Below, piece by piece: positions 8,650 through 17,704 of a DNA stretch of 64,000 nucleotides. Source of the DNA: JAUIET01 sp964352475 (lineage in GTDB: Bacteria; Pseudomonadota; Gammaproteobacteria; Pseudomonadales; JAUIET01); NCBI GenBank assembly GCA_964352475.1, contig CAYGSL010000001.1, forward strand, positions 62,001 through 126,000. Reading direction: 5' to 3'. The stretch's first letter is position 1; every line of letters begins with the position of its first letter. The position numbers and the translations under genes were made by a program. A model generated the notes under the pieces. It worked only from the letters and a program-made list of their open reading frames with translations. It was not told the DNA's origin and did not search any database.

Positions 8650-10167
8650 TCACCCCAGTTTACCATTGGCCACATAGGCCTCAAGCGCTTCCTTAGTGGC
8701 GGCGTCCATCGGCGGAGGCTGATACTGCTCAAGAGTTTTCTTGTACAGGGCGTTGGCTTTTTCATGGGCTTGCGGGCTGCCCATTTCCTGCCATGACTCA
8801 AAATTTCGCCAGTCACTGATCATAGGCGCGTAGAATGCCTGTTCATATCTTGCCTGCGTATGCTCGGTACCAAAGAAGTGCCCGCCACTGCCCACTTCTT
8901 CGATGGCCCCCAAGGCCAAAGTGTCTTGGTTGATGTCGATACCGCGTAGATAGCAAGCCACCATTTGCAACAGGTCAGCGTCCAGCATCATTTTCTCAAA
9001 TGAGGCACACAAACCACCTTCCAACCAGCCCAAGCCGTGCATTAGCATATTGCAGTGCCCACTAATTGCCCCCCACAGAGAAAATACAGATTCGTAAGCA
9101 GCCTGTGCGTCTACAGAGTTTGCGGCGTTCACATTGGAAGATCGATAAGGCAGCTCATAACGCCTGGCTAGTTGGCCGCCAGCTGTTGCAGCCAACATAT
9201 ACTCTGGCGTACCGAACGCTGGCGCGCCCGATTTCATATCCACATTCGATGTAAATCCGCCATACACAACTGGCGAGCCCGGCCGAACTATTTGCGAAAA
9301 CGCGATTCCCGCGAGCGCTTCGGCGTTTTGTTGAGCCAGTGCACCAGCAATGGTCACAGGCGCCATAGCACCGGCAAGCGTAAAAGGGGTAATCACAGAT
9401 ACCTGATTGCGACGCGCCATTTCAATAATGCCACGCAGCATTGGCTCATCGTAGGTTAGTGGCGAATTGGCATTGATAATTGTGCTTAGGCATGACGTTT
9501 TGTCGAACTCTGTTTCTGACAATCCGTAGCCAATGCGCGTCATTTCCAGCGCGTCAATATTTCGCTGTTGGCCTAGTGAGTAGATCACATAAGCTTTGTC
9601 TGACAGGGTAAGAAAATCGTAAATACAATCCAGGTGTCGGCTATCAGGGTGCAAATCTATCGGCTCGACAGGGTAACCTCCGAACATGTGCATAATATTC
9701 AGACTTTGCCCCAAGCGAATAAAATTTTGAAAGTCTGCGTGGTTCCCTGTGCGGCGTCCACGATCAAGGTCGGAACAATTCGGTGCGCTGGCAACAGAGC
9801 ATATGACGAGATGCTTCCCGCCAATACTTAAATTATGCGCTGGGTTGCGGGCATGCAAGGTAAAAGAGGCAGGCGCTTTTGCCACATTTGATAAGACCAG
9901 CTCACGATCGAATCTGACCAGCTTTTTAGCCTCATCTACCTCCGCACCGGCTTCTGACAGCAGTGTTCTGGCTTCTTCCAGCAGAAAAACCAGACCCTGC
10001 TGTTCGAGAATTGTTAGCGACGCTTCATGAACTTGCTCCAGTTGATCTGCACTTAATACAGTGGCAGGTGCGTAAGGATTGCTAAGCGTCTGCCAAGGCA
10101 GCTGTTCCAGCGCTTTGCCTCCGCGATCAGACAAACGTTTTCCGCGTCCTGCGCGTCGATTTTTCAT
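8650..10167 (-). CDS. MttB-family (non-pyrrolysine) quaternary-amine methyltransferase 1
   Basis: 505-residue member of the trimethylamine methyltransferase family (COG5598). Family landmarks are the Arg/Lys-rich N-terminus (KNRRAGRGKR), FTLHARNPAHNLSIGG, YPVEPIDLHPDSRHLD, SPLTYDEPM, FTLAGAMAPVTIAGALAQQNAE and the C-terminal GGHFFGTEHTQARYEQAFYAPMISDW. The gene is open throughout with no in-frame amber codon, so it is not the pyrrolysine trimethylamine enzyme. Characterised relatives such as MtgB move a methyl group from glycine betaine, proline betaine or carnitine to a corrinoid protein. Neighbours include an amine oxidoreductase upstream and a BCCT carrier, which point to betaine-like substrates. 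No corrinoid protein is nearby. Confidence 0.85.
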   Translation of the reverse strand: MKNRRAGRGKRLSDRGGKALEQLPWQTLSNPYAPATVLSADQLEQVHEASLTILEQQGLVFLLEEARTLLSEAGAEVDEAKKLVRFDRELVLSNVAKAPASFTLHARNPAHNLSIGGKHLVICSVASAPNCSDLDRGRRTGNHADFQNFIRLGQSLNIMHMFGGYPVEPIDLHPDSRHLDCIYDFLTLSDKAYVIYSLGQQRNIDALEMTRIGYGLSETEFDKTSCLSTIINANSPLTYDEPMLRGIIEMARRNQVSVITPFTLAGAMAPVTIAGALAQQNAEALAGIAFSQIVRPGSPVVYGGFTSNVDMKSGAPAFGTPEYMLAATAGGQLARRYELPYRSSNVNAANSVDAQAAYESVFSLWGAISGHCNMLMHGLGWLEGGLCASFEKMMLDADLLQMVACYLRGIDINQDTLALGAIEEVGSGGHFFGTEHTQARYEQAFYAPMISDWRNFESWQEMGSPQAHEKANALYKKTLEQYQPPPMDAATKEALEAYVANGKLG

Positions 10168-10202
10168 GCTTCGAAAACTCCCCGGCCAAGTTTCCTGAAC
10201 AC

Positions 10203-11504
10203 CTAACCCAACACCGAAAAACTGCTATCAGGATTAATAACACGATTGCGAGAACACATTCCTGTATTGATGGTGCGGTCTATGTATTTCAAATGAAAAT
10301 CAATTGGGGACTCATCATGATTGTGACCGTTCTCAGTAGACTCAACGATGTCCGCCATTATTTGCCCGGCTACCGGGGCGTTCTTGAATTGGTTGCCACT
10401 GGTGCCAACGGCCATGTAAAAACCGGGTAGATCAGATGCGTCATAAATGGGCGCCCAATCATCGGTAACGTCGTAGAGCTCAACTACACCTTTTGCGGAA
10501 TTCGGTATACCCAGCTTAGGGATGCGCTGCGCTGCACGCATTACCAATGATTGCCACATCGTCGAAAACTCACGGTTAAAGTCATCCGGATCAACCCAGG
10601 TGTGGTCGTCGCAAGGAGGATCTTCACTGCCGAGCAAAATGTTGTTGCCCACTTCAGGTCGCATGTAACCACCTATATCGCTGTCTGAAAATACGCAGCC
10701 AGCATGCTCATAATCAAAGTCTTTAGGTGCTGGCACGTGGGCGACTTCATGCCGAAGTGCACGCGTTTTTATTTTCATTGTTTGATCAACGCCTGCCATC
10801 GCATTTATTTTTGCAGAATGTGGCCCTGCAATATTGATCACCACCGGCGCGCTTATTTCCTCTCCGTTTTCTGTTCTAATGCCCTGAACGCGACCCGATC
10901 GCTGCATGATCTCGGATACTGCGGTATTGAAACGATACTCTGCACCATTGTGTTCGGCGGCGCGCTGCAGGTTATGTGTTGCTAACTGCGGATCACTGAC
11001 ATAACCGGCCTGATGAAAGAACACGGCGCCAATCAATTCCTCATCATTGGGTGAGCCGAACTGTTCATCGTCTATTCGTCGAACCGGATAAAATGAGTCC
11101 TTGCACAGCATCGGCAATTTTTCTTGCATTTGCTCAACTGTCAGGTGTTCATACGTCGCACCAAGCTCATCCATAATCGAACAGGCATCCCGCAACTCAT
11201 TATTGTGCGGCGTTTTTGTTACCAGAGCACCGCAGTTGTTATAGCGCGCGAAGCCGCGCTCATCTTTGCTGCCCAGATATTCCTGCCAATCTCGCCAGTA
11301 ATAGTGACTCTCGTACGCTATGGCGGATGCGTCTAATGTAGAATAGTAAGGCCGGATAATGGCGCACGATCCTGACGTAGATCCGTAACCCGCGGCGGGC
11401 AATTTATCAACGTTCAGCACCTTCCAAGCTTTCCTGGACAATGACAATGAGGTTGCGGCCCCAATCACTCCGGCGCCGATAATGATTGCATCGTAGTTTT
11501 TCAT
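10203..11504 (-). CDS. FAD-dependent amine oxidoreductase (DAO family)
   Basis: 433-residue flavoprotein with the dinucleotide-binding start YDAIIIGAGVIGAATSLSLS and the C-terminal FAD contact GFYMAVGTSGNQFKNAPVAG. Its architecture resembles the single-domain sarcosine oxidase beta subunit/N-methyl amino-acid oxidase group, which oxidatively removes methyl groups from secondary or tertiary amines. It sits directly upstream of mttB 1 (35-base gap, same strand) and divergent from the BCCT gene. Demethylation of dimethylglycine or sarcosine is an inference from the neighbourhood. Confidence 0.8.
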   Translation of the reverse strand: MKNYDAIIIGAGVIGAATSLSLSRKAWKVLNVDKLPAAGYGSTSGSCAIIRPYYSTLDASAIAYESHYYWRDWQEYLGSKDERGFARYNNCGALVTKTPHNNELRDACSIMDELGATYEHLTVEQMQEKLPMLCKDSFYPVRRIDDEQFGSPNDEELIGAVFFHQAGYVSDPQLATHNLQRAAEHNGAEYRFNTAVSEIMQRSGRVQGIRTENGEEISAPVVINIAGPHSAKINAMAGVDQTMKIKTRALRHEVAHVPAPKDFDYEHAGCVFSDSDIGGYMRPEVGNNILLGSEDPPCDDHTWVDPDDFNREFSTMWQSLVMRAAQRIPKLGIPNSAKGVVELYDVTDDWAPIYDASDLPGFYMAVGTSGNQFKNAPVAGQIMADIVESTENGHNHDESPIDFHLKYIDRTINTGMCSRNRVINPDSSFSVLG

Positions 11505-11652
11505 GATATTTTGCTTACCTGATATTCCTAAAACTCATGCCCTGCGACCCATTCTGTCGGTCATTGGCCAAATTAACGCTACGCCATACTCTGCTCGTAC
11601 CCGTTGTGATAGGGTCTCTCGCTGAACAAAAACATAACAATGTGAGATTCGA

Positions 11653-13239
11653 GTGACTGAACAAATCGCGACCGACGACGAAAATTATCAAACCGATCAT
11701 GAGGTTGGGGAACACAATGTTCAGATCTTTGGTCTCGATGTTCATAATCCTGTATTCGCTATTTCAGCCTCAGCCATAGTGATATTTGTTGTTTATACCT
11801 TGCTTTTTCCACAGCAAGCTGCAGAGCAGTTCGGCACAATGCGACCGTGGGTTACGGAAAACCTTGACTGGTTTTTTATGTATTCCGCAAACTTCTTTTT
11901 GATTTTTGTCATCATAATTGCCTTGTCTCCCATGGGCTCTATTCGACTTGGCGGCCCGGACGCCAGGCCTAAATATTCCATGCTCAGCTGGATTGCCATG
12001 CTGTTCGCCGCCGGTATTGGCATAGGCATTATGTTCTACGCTGTGCTGGAACCCATGAATCACTTTCTTGCGCCGCCATACGGTCTTGAGTATCAAACTG
12101 ACCAGGCAGCCCGCGAACTTGCTATGGCGGCCACTTTGTATCACTGGGCGTTTCACCCATGGGCGGTATACGCTGTGGTCGGACTTGCCTTGGCGTTTTT
12201 TTGCTACAACAAGGGCTTGCCGCTGCTGATACGGTCTGCGTTCTACCCCCTGCTGGGCGAACGCATCTGGGGCTGGCCCGGGCACATTATTGATATATTG
12301 GCAGTTATTGCCACCATGTTTGGCCTGGCCACTTCTCTGGGTTACGGTGCTGAGCAATCGGCGGGTGGCTTGAACTATCTGTTTGATATTCCGGGTGGTG
12401 CATCGCTTAACGTAATCATTGTTGTGTTGATTACCTGTGCCGCTCTTGTGTCGGTACTTAGAGGTCTTGATGGCGGAATTAAGAAACTGAGCGAGTTTAA
12501 TATGCTGTTGGCCCTTGCGCTCTGCCTGTTCGTTCTGGCGGTTGGGCCAACCGTTGAGTCTCTGAAAAACGTATTTCATTTCAGTATTGCCTATGTAACT
12601 GAACTACCCGCTTTAAGCAGCTGGGCCGGACGAGACGATGGCTACTACATGCACAACTGGACAACGTTTTATTGGTCATGGTGGATTGCTTTCTCACCGT
12701 TTGTTGGCATGTTTATAGCACGCATCTCAACGGGCCGCACGGTTCGCCAGTTTATTCTCGGCACCCTACTGGCGCCGTCAGCCATTTTTACTGTGTGGAT
12801 GACTGTGTTTGGTAATTTCGCAATGGACCAGTACTTGCTTGACGGATACAGCGGCGTGGTCGACACGGTGAATAACTGGCAGCCGGAATTGTCTTTGTTT
12901 GCTTTTCTAAGAGAACTGCCTTTCAGCAATCTTACCTCGGCGATTGGCATAATCCTTGTGTTAGTGTTTTTCACAACATCCATGGATTCCGGCTCTCTGA
13001 TCATGGACACAATGACGGCGGGCGGGAAAATTGAAACACCAACCCCGCAACGTATTTTTTGGTGCGTTTTTCTTGGTTTGCTTGGCATAGCACTTTTACT
13101 CGGCGGCGGGCTGGCGTCGCTGCAAGCGCTTGCGCTAACAACGGGCTTACCTTTCTGCGCGATCATGGTGGTTATGTGTTTCAGCATTACCAAAGGTCTT
13201 TGGGCGGAGCATAGACTAATCACGCAAGCTAGCAATTAG
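11653..13239 (+). CDS. BCCT-family betaine/choline/carnitine transporter 1
   Basis: 528-residue inner-membrane carrier with 12 hydrophobic segments. The BCCT signature WSWWIAFSPFVGMFIARIS with GRTVRQF is intact. The glycine motif GIGIG in transmembrane segment 3 (AGIGIGIMFYAVLEP) resembles the GMGIG of the Na+-coupled betaine carrier BetP. The start is a GTG. It is divergent from the DAO gene and converges on the dimethylglycine-dehydrogenase-like gene with a 5-base gap. Likely substrates are glycine betaine or another onium compound processed by the adjacent enzymes; DMSP is also possible for this family. Confidence 0.92.
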   Translation: MTEQIATDDENYQTDHEVGEHNVQIFGLDVHNPVFAISASAIVIFVVYTLLFPQQAAEQFGTMRPWVTENLDWFFMYSANFFLIFVIIIALSPMGSIRLGGPDARPKYSMLSWIAMLFAAGIGIGIMFYAVLEPMNHFLAPPYGLEYQTDQAARELAMAATLYHWAFHPWAVYAVVGLALAFFCYNKGLPLLIRSAFYPLLGERIWGWPGHIIDILAVIATMFGLATSLGYGAEQSAGGLNYLFDIPGGASLNVIIVVLITCAALVSVLRGLDGGIKKLSEFNMLLALALCLFVLAVGPTVESLKNVFHFSIAYVTELPALSSWAGRDDGYYMHNWTTFYWSWWIAFSPFVGMFIARISTGRTVRQFILGTLLAPSAIFTVWMTVFGNFAMDQYLLDGYSGVVDTVNNWQPELSLFAFLRELPFSNLTSAIGIILVLVFFTTSMDSGSLIMDTMTAGGKIETPTPQRIFWCVFLGLLGIALLLGGGLASLQALALTTGLPFCAIMVVMCFSITKGLWAEHRLITQASN

Positions 13240-13244
13240 TACGC

Positions 13245-15659
13245 TTAGCTGCGTAACCTTGCTCCGGTGGGGTCGTAAAGCGGTTCAGACTGTAAAACTG
13301 CTGGCATAAGATCACCAAGAATTTCAACTTCGAATTTCTCGCCATCAGTTGCCAGTTCAGTGGGCACATAAGCCATGGCCACACTTCGCTGGCTATGGTG
13401 TGCATAACCACCGGAGCTGACGTAACCCACGCATTGGCCATTATGGAATACCGCTTCATCGTGATGGCAGTCAATCTCTGTATCGACCAGTAAGGTTACC
13501 AGGCACTTGTCAATTGCCTGATCACGTTCAGCCAGGGAGGCTGCTTTTCCAATGAAATCAGCGGGTTTGTCATAGGCTACAAACGCATTCAAACCGGATT
13601 CTTTTGCGGTAAAATCCGGTCGGAAATCCAGCGTCCATACACCCCAGCTCTTATCCAGTCGCATAGACATTAAAGCTCTGGCACCATACCACCTCAAGCC
13701 AAGCTGCTGACCATACTCCTCGATAGCTTCGAACAGCTTCAACTGATATTGGGGTGCGCAATAAATTTCATAACCTAATTCACCGGAGAAAGACACTCTG
13801 GCCAAAGTGGCTGGTACGCCGGCCACACAGGTCTCCCTGATTGAACAAAACTTGAATGCATTGGCGCTGACATCGTCGCGACACAGTTTGCTCAGCAGCT
13901 GCCGAGATTCTGGGCCGGAGATTGCGATACCGTGCATCTCGTCGCTTCGGTTTCGATAGGCTACTCCAGAATCAGGAAGGTGTTGCTCGAACCAGCGTCT
14001 ATGCATCTCTTGCGCCGCCCCTGAACCCAAAATCAAATATCGATCTTCGGCAAGACAGGCTACGGTTAGATCGCCGTACAGTTTTCCTTTGGGTGTCAGC
14101 ATCGGTGTGAGCTTCAATTTGCCCACTGGCGGTAAAGAATTTGCAAGAACGTGATCCAGATACTCACGTGCACCCGGCCCGGTAAATTCGTGCTTTGCGA
14201 AATTGGCAATTTCAATGGCACCGACCCGCTCGCGCACGGCGCGAACTTCTTCGGCTACATAGTTAAATGCATTTGACCGACGAAAGCTCGGCTCTTCATG
14301 CGCGTTTTCCGGCGAATCCGCAAACCACAGCACATTCTCCAAACCAAAACTCACGCCCATCACCGCGCCCTTGGCAACCATGCGATCGTATAGCGCTGTC
14401 GTTTTCTGCTTGCGCATAGCAGGCAATTCTTCATTAGGATAGGTCAGCAGGAAACGCCGCTCATAGTTTTCGGTAGATTTGACCGTGCCATACTCGCGGG
14501 TAGCGAACTCTCCAAATCGGGCAATATCCATCGCCCAGACATCAATTGATGGCTCGCCATCCATCATCCATTCAGCCATGCACAGGCCAACCCCACCGGC
14601 CTGGCAGAAGCCCGCCATCACGCCAACCGCCGCCCAATAATTTTTGAGACCGGGCACTGGGCCAATCATTGGGTTACCATCCGGACCAAAAGTGAACGGG
14701 CCATTCACAACTGACTTAATGCCTGCACGCCCAAGCGCGGGTATACGCTCAAATGCCAGCGCTAATCGATCACTGACTCTATCAAGGTCGTCTTGTAACA
14801 GCTCGTGCCCAAAATCCATTGGCGTGCCATCAACCATCCATGGCGTACCGCGGCTTTCGTAAGTGCCTAGCAGTAAACCGTTGTGTTCCTGGCGAAAATA
14901 AATATTGGCTTCATAATCAATACCGGCCGCAATTTCCGAGCCGTGCTGGGCAATCTCCGGGATTTCTTCGGTGATGAGATAGTGGTGTTCCATAGGTTGC
15001 ACGGGTAAATCAATACCCGCGAGGTGCCCTACTTCACGTGCCCACAAACCACCTGCATTCACCACCATCTCGGCGTGAATGGTGCCGTTGGGTGTTACCA
15101 CATCCCAGCCACCGTCCGGTCGTGGGTTTGTTTCTATCACTGGTGTATTGCGGTACCACTTTGCACCATAGTGCTTGGCCGCCTTGGCATAGGCGTAAGT
15201 AACACCGGAGGGGTCTATGTAACCATCCAAAGGATCGTACAAAGCGCCCAGATATTGCTTGGGGTCAATCAAGGGGTTCATCTTGACCACTTCATCCAGC
15301 GGCACGAATTCCTGATCCAGCCCCATATAACGGGCTTTGGAACGCTCTTGCTTAAGATAATCAAGACGTTCGGGTGTGGAGGCCAGATAAAATCCACCAC
15401 AAGCATGCATTCCAACAGACTGCCCTGACAGCTCTTCCAACTCTTTGTATAAGTTAATCGTATAACCCTGCAAACGCGAGATGTTAGGATCCGAACTGAT
15501 CGTATGAATCTGCCCGGCTGCATGCCAAGATGAACCCGACGTCAGCTCCGAACGCTCAAGCAACACCACATCTTTCCAACCAAACTTGGCCAGATGAAAC
15601 AGAATGGAACAGCCTACAACGCCGCCGCCTATTACTACTACTTTTGCATGTGTTTCCAA
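13245..15659 (-). CDS. Dimethylglycine/sarcosine dehydrogenase-like protein (DAO-FAO-GcvT fusion)
   Basis: About 804 residues in three parts: an N-terminal FAD domain (KVVVIGGGVVGCSILFHLAKFG), a central FAO_M-like linker and a C-terminal aminomethyltransferase (GcvT-like) folate domain including FSGELGYEIYCAPQ and LRWYGARALMSMRLDKSWG. This is the layout of dimethylglycine and sarcosine dehydrogenases, which remove N-methyl groups and pass the one-carbon unit to tetrahydrofolate. The reading frame opens at a TTG at 15695; TTG 15659 gives the family-like N-terminus METHAKVVVIGGG and was preferred. It lies between the BCCT gene and mttB 2, consistent with the next steps of betaine breakdown. Confidence 0.85.
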   Translation of the reverse strand: METHAKVVVIGGGVVGCSILFHLAKFGWKDVVLLERSELTSGSSWHAAGQIHTISSDPNISRLQGYTINLYKELEELSGQSVGMHACGGFYLASTPERLDYLKQERSKARYMGLDQEFVPLDEVVKMNPLIDPKQYLGALYDPLDGYIDPSGVTYAYAKAAKHYGAKWYRNTPVIETNPRPDGGWDVVTPNGTIHAEMVVNAGGLWAREVGHLAGIDLPVQPMEHHYLITEEIPEIAQHGSEIAAGIDYEANIYFRQEHNGLLLGTYESRGTPWMVDGTPMDFGHELLQDDLDRVSDRLALAFERIPALGRAGIKSVVNGPFTFGPDGNPMIGPVPGLKNYWAAVGVMAGFCQAGGVGLCMAEWMMDGEPSIDVWAMDIARFGEFATREYGTVKSTENYERRFLLTYPNEELPAMRKQKTTALYDRMVAKGAVMGVSFGLENVLWFADSPENAHEEPSFRRSNAFNYVAEEVRAVRERVGAIEIANFAKHEFTGPGAREYLDHVLANSLPPVGKLKLTPMLTPKGKLYGDLTVACLAEDRYLILGSGAAQEMHRRWFEQHLPDSGVAYRNRSDEMHGIAISGPESRQLLSKLCRDDVSANAFKFCSIRETCVAGVPATLARVSFSGELGYEIYCAPQYQLKLFEAIEEYGQQLGLRWYGARALMSMRLDKSWGVWTLDFRPDFTAKESGLNAFVAYDKPADFIGKAASLAERDQAIDKCLVTLLVDTEIDCHHDEAVFHNGQCVGYVSSGGYAHHSQRSVAMAYVPTELATDGEKFEVEILGDLMPAVLQSEPLYDPTGARLRS

Positions 15660-15707
15660 AATTTCGTCCCACTTATAGGATTTGCTTGATAACAAGTACG
15701 TGGCGGT

Positions 15708-15813
15708 TCAGAAGTGCTTACCCCCACGACAGACACGCCGTGAACCCATCCATGGGGGCTTGATTTTCGACATCCTGTCTCAAACAGTCTGTCGTGGGGG
15801 TAAGCACTTCTGA
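15708..15813 (+). repeat. Palindromic element A (shared core, 27-bp perfect arms)
   Basis: Outer arms at 15708-15734 and 15787-15813 are perfectly complementary over 27 bases. The core begins AGACACGCCGTGAACCCATC and continues CATGGGGGCTTG. The same core occurs in elements B (15924-16023), C (37285-37396) and D (37450-37583), while the arms differ. Inside the core, CCCATCCATGGG can fold as a small stem. It is intergenic, between two minus-strand genes. It is not a simple terminator, because no U-tract follows on either strand. The mechanism is unknown. Confidence 0.85.
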
Positions 15814-15923
15814 GCCTTAATGCCAACTAATCTACTTCGCTTGTAAAACTTCATACATAAACTTCGGATTCTGCGACTATCCGATTTTATATGATCGGAA
15901 TTACGCTCTGAACTCTCAAGCAG

Positions 15924-16023
15924 AGAATGACTTGCTCCCTCCCAGACCTTCAAAAAGAGGGACCTTTTTGAAGAGCCCCCATGGATGGGTTTACGGCGTG
16001 TCTGGGAGGGAGCAAGTCATTCT
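15924..16023 (-). repeat. Palindromic element B (inverted relative to A)
   Basis: Arms at 15924-15946 and 16001-16023 are perfectly complementary over 23 bases. Read on the minus strand, the core is AGACACGCCGTAAACCCATC followed by CATGGGGGCT. A second internal hairpin is formed by 15948-15957 and 15964-15973 (CTTCAAAAAG against CTTTTTGAAG). Together with element A it fills most of the 388-base space between the two minus-strand genes; A and B face each other, 110 bases apart. No coding potential was seen between them. Confidence 0.85.
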
Positions 16024-16047
16024 ATGCCACGGCACAGTCTTCAAACA

Positions 16048-17568
16048 TCAATACCACCGATCCTCACAAGAACTCTTTATCTTCGCGATAAACTCAAGCA
16101 ACTCCTCATCCTTAGCCTCATCCAACACCGGCACCTCATACTCCGCCAACATCTCCTTCCACTTCCGATTAGCCCTCTGCGCCGAATCCAGCGCGCCCTT
16201 ATCTTCCCATTGCTCAAAACTCTCCGAGTCTGACATCTGCGCATCATAAAACGCTGTTTCGTAGTTACGCAGCGTATGCCCACAACCCAGAAAGTGCTTA
16301 CCTGGCTCAACCTCATCATAAGCGTCAGCGGCCAGGGCATTGTCATCCACCGCCATGCCTTGCAACATTCGTTGATAGCCACCCAGGCGATCCGCATCAA
16401 GGATAAGTTTTTCGTAGCCCATCGTCAGTCCGCCTTCCAGCCAACCCGCCGCGTGCAGCACAAAGTTGGCGCCGCCAAGTACTGTGGAATGCATGCTGTC
16501 GGCACTTTCACTGGCGGCTTGCGCATCGCAAATTTTTGCAGCGGTGAGTGAGCCTCCACAACGAAGCGGCACGCCCAGCCGGCGCGCTAACTGTCCTATC
16601 GCGTAATTGGACATAACAGGTTCTGGCATTCCGAACGTTGGCGCGCCAGATTTTAAGCTCATTGAAGACAGGAAATTGCCTAGAATGAAAGGCGCACCCT
16701 TGCGCACTAATTGACTGAATGCTCCTGCCGCCATGCCCTCCGCTAATGCCTGGGCAATTGCGGCCGCGGTGGTAACAGGGCCCATAGCACCGCCGAGAAT
16801 AAATGGTGCAACGATAATGCCCTGGTTAGCGCCGCAGTACACCTGAATCGCTTCGCTAGCGACTTTGTCGAACATCAGGGGGGAGTTCGCATTAACGTTG
16901 CCTATGACGCAGCAATTCTGCTCCATGAACTCAGCACCAAACAATATTCTGGCCATGCTAACCGAGTCTTCTGCACGGTCTTTGGCGGTGATCATTCCCA
17001 GGTAGGGTTTGTCAGAGTATTTGATGTGGCCGTATTCAATATCCAGGTGTCGTTTGTTTACGGGTATATCGCAGGGCTCAACCGGTATGCCACCGCTGTG
17101 ATGCAGCCAAGGTGACGCGTAAGTCAGTTTGACCAGGTTGTTGAAGTCTTCCAGAGATCCATAGCGCCGGCCTTTATCCAGGTCACGAACAAACGGCGAG
17201 CCATACGACGGCGCGAACACTGCATTGTCACCGCCAATAACCACATTGCGTGCCGGATTGCGGGCGTGCTGGGTGAACTCAGCCGGAATGGTTTGGCACA
17301 GCGTGCGGGCCATTCCTGCAGGCAATCTAACCCTGACGCCATCTACATCGGCGCCGGCTTCCCGCCATATGTCCAAAGCAACGGGATCATCGCGGAACTC
17401 GATGCCTACTTCCTGCAGTAGCCAATCTGCTTGATGCTCAATTCTAAGCAGCGATTCTTCTGATAAGAAGTCAAAATAGGGGATGTTGCGACGCACATAA
17501 GGTGGCGCCACCGTGGCTTGGCTGCCTGCCAGCGCGCGTTCGCGCGCTCTGCTTCGTTTTCGGGCCAT
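16048..17568 (-). CDS. MttB-family (non-pyrrolysine) quaternary-amine methyltransferase 2
   Basis: 506-residue second member of the trimethylamine methyltransferase family, clearly diverged from copy 1. Landmarks are the basic N-terminus (ARKRSRARERALAG), FTQHARNPARNVVIGG, FAPSYGSPFVRDLDKGRRYG, IPVEPCDIPVNKRHLD, ANSPLMFDKV, APFILGGAMGPVTTAAAIAQALAEG and GKHFLGCGHTLRNYETAFYDAQMSD. No in-frame amber codon is present, so pyrrolysine is not expected. It is divergent from a LysR regulator 134 bases away. The substrate is probably a betaine-type quaternary amine; two different copies in one island suggest two substrates or two successive demethylations. Confidence 0.85.
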   Translation of the reverse strand: MARKRSRARERALAGSQATVAPPYVRRNIPYFDFLSEESLLRIEHQADWLLQEVGIEFRDDPVALDIWREAGADVDGVRVRLPAGMARTLCQTIPAEFTQHARNPARNVVIGGDNAVFAPSYGSPFVRDLDKGRRYGSLEDFNNLVKLTYASPWLHHSGGIPVEPCDIPVNKRHLDIEYGHIKYSDKPYLGMITAKDRAEDSVSMARILFGAEFMEQNCCVIGNVNANSPLMFDKVASEAIQVYCGANQGIIVAPFILGGAMGPVTTAAAIAQALAEGMAAGAFSQLVRKGAPFILGNFLSSMSLKSGAPTFGMPEPVMSNYAIGQLARRLGVPLRCGGSLTAAKICDAQAASESADSMHSTVLGGANFVLHAAGWLEGGLTMGYEKLILDADRLGGYQRMLQGMAVDDNALAADAYDEVEPGKHFLGCGHTLRNYETAFYDAQMSDSESFEQWEDKGALDSAQRANRKWKEMLAEYEVPVLDEAKDEELLEFIAKIKSSCEDRWY

Positions 17569-17581
17569 ATTCAGACCAGAT

Positions 17582-17704
17582 ATAAATATTATTGATTGCT
17601 ATTCAACAGCGCCCACCTCAGGAAGTGCTGCTATCGCTACTTTATTGCAGCTTTTAGACGAGGTAAACTGCAATGAAAGTAATGCTTACATAAATAATAT
17701 TTAT
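17582..17704. promoter_or_regulatory. Divergent mttB 2 / lysR intergenic region with AT-rich inverted pair
   Basis: ATAAATATTATT at 17582-17593 and its exact reverse complement AATAATATTTAT at 17693-17704 flank the divergent promoter region; the second copy overlaps the regulator ATG at 17703. LysR regulators usually bind in such divergent spaces, so these may be operator halves. The sequence is simple and AT-rich, so chance is a real alternative. Confidence 0.35.

Noticed and set aside
11770..12579. 269-residue minus-strand open frame opposite BCCT 1
   Set aside because: Antisense shadow of a well-supported membrane carrier; Gln/Lys/His-rich product without motifs or start signals.
15708..16023. 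CRISPR-like array
   Set aside because: Only two palindromic elements in opposite orientation with different arms; no regular direct repeats or spacers, and no cas genes.
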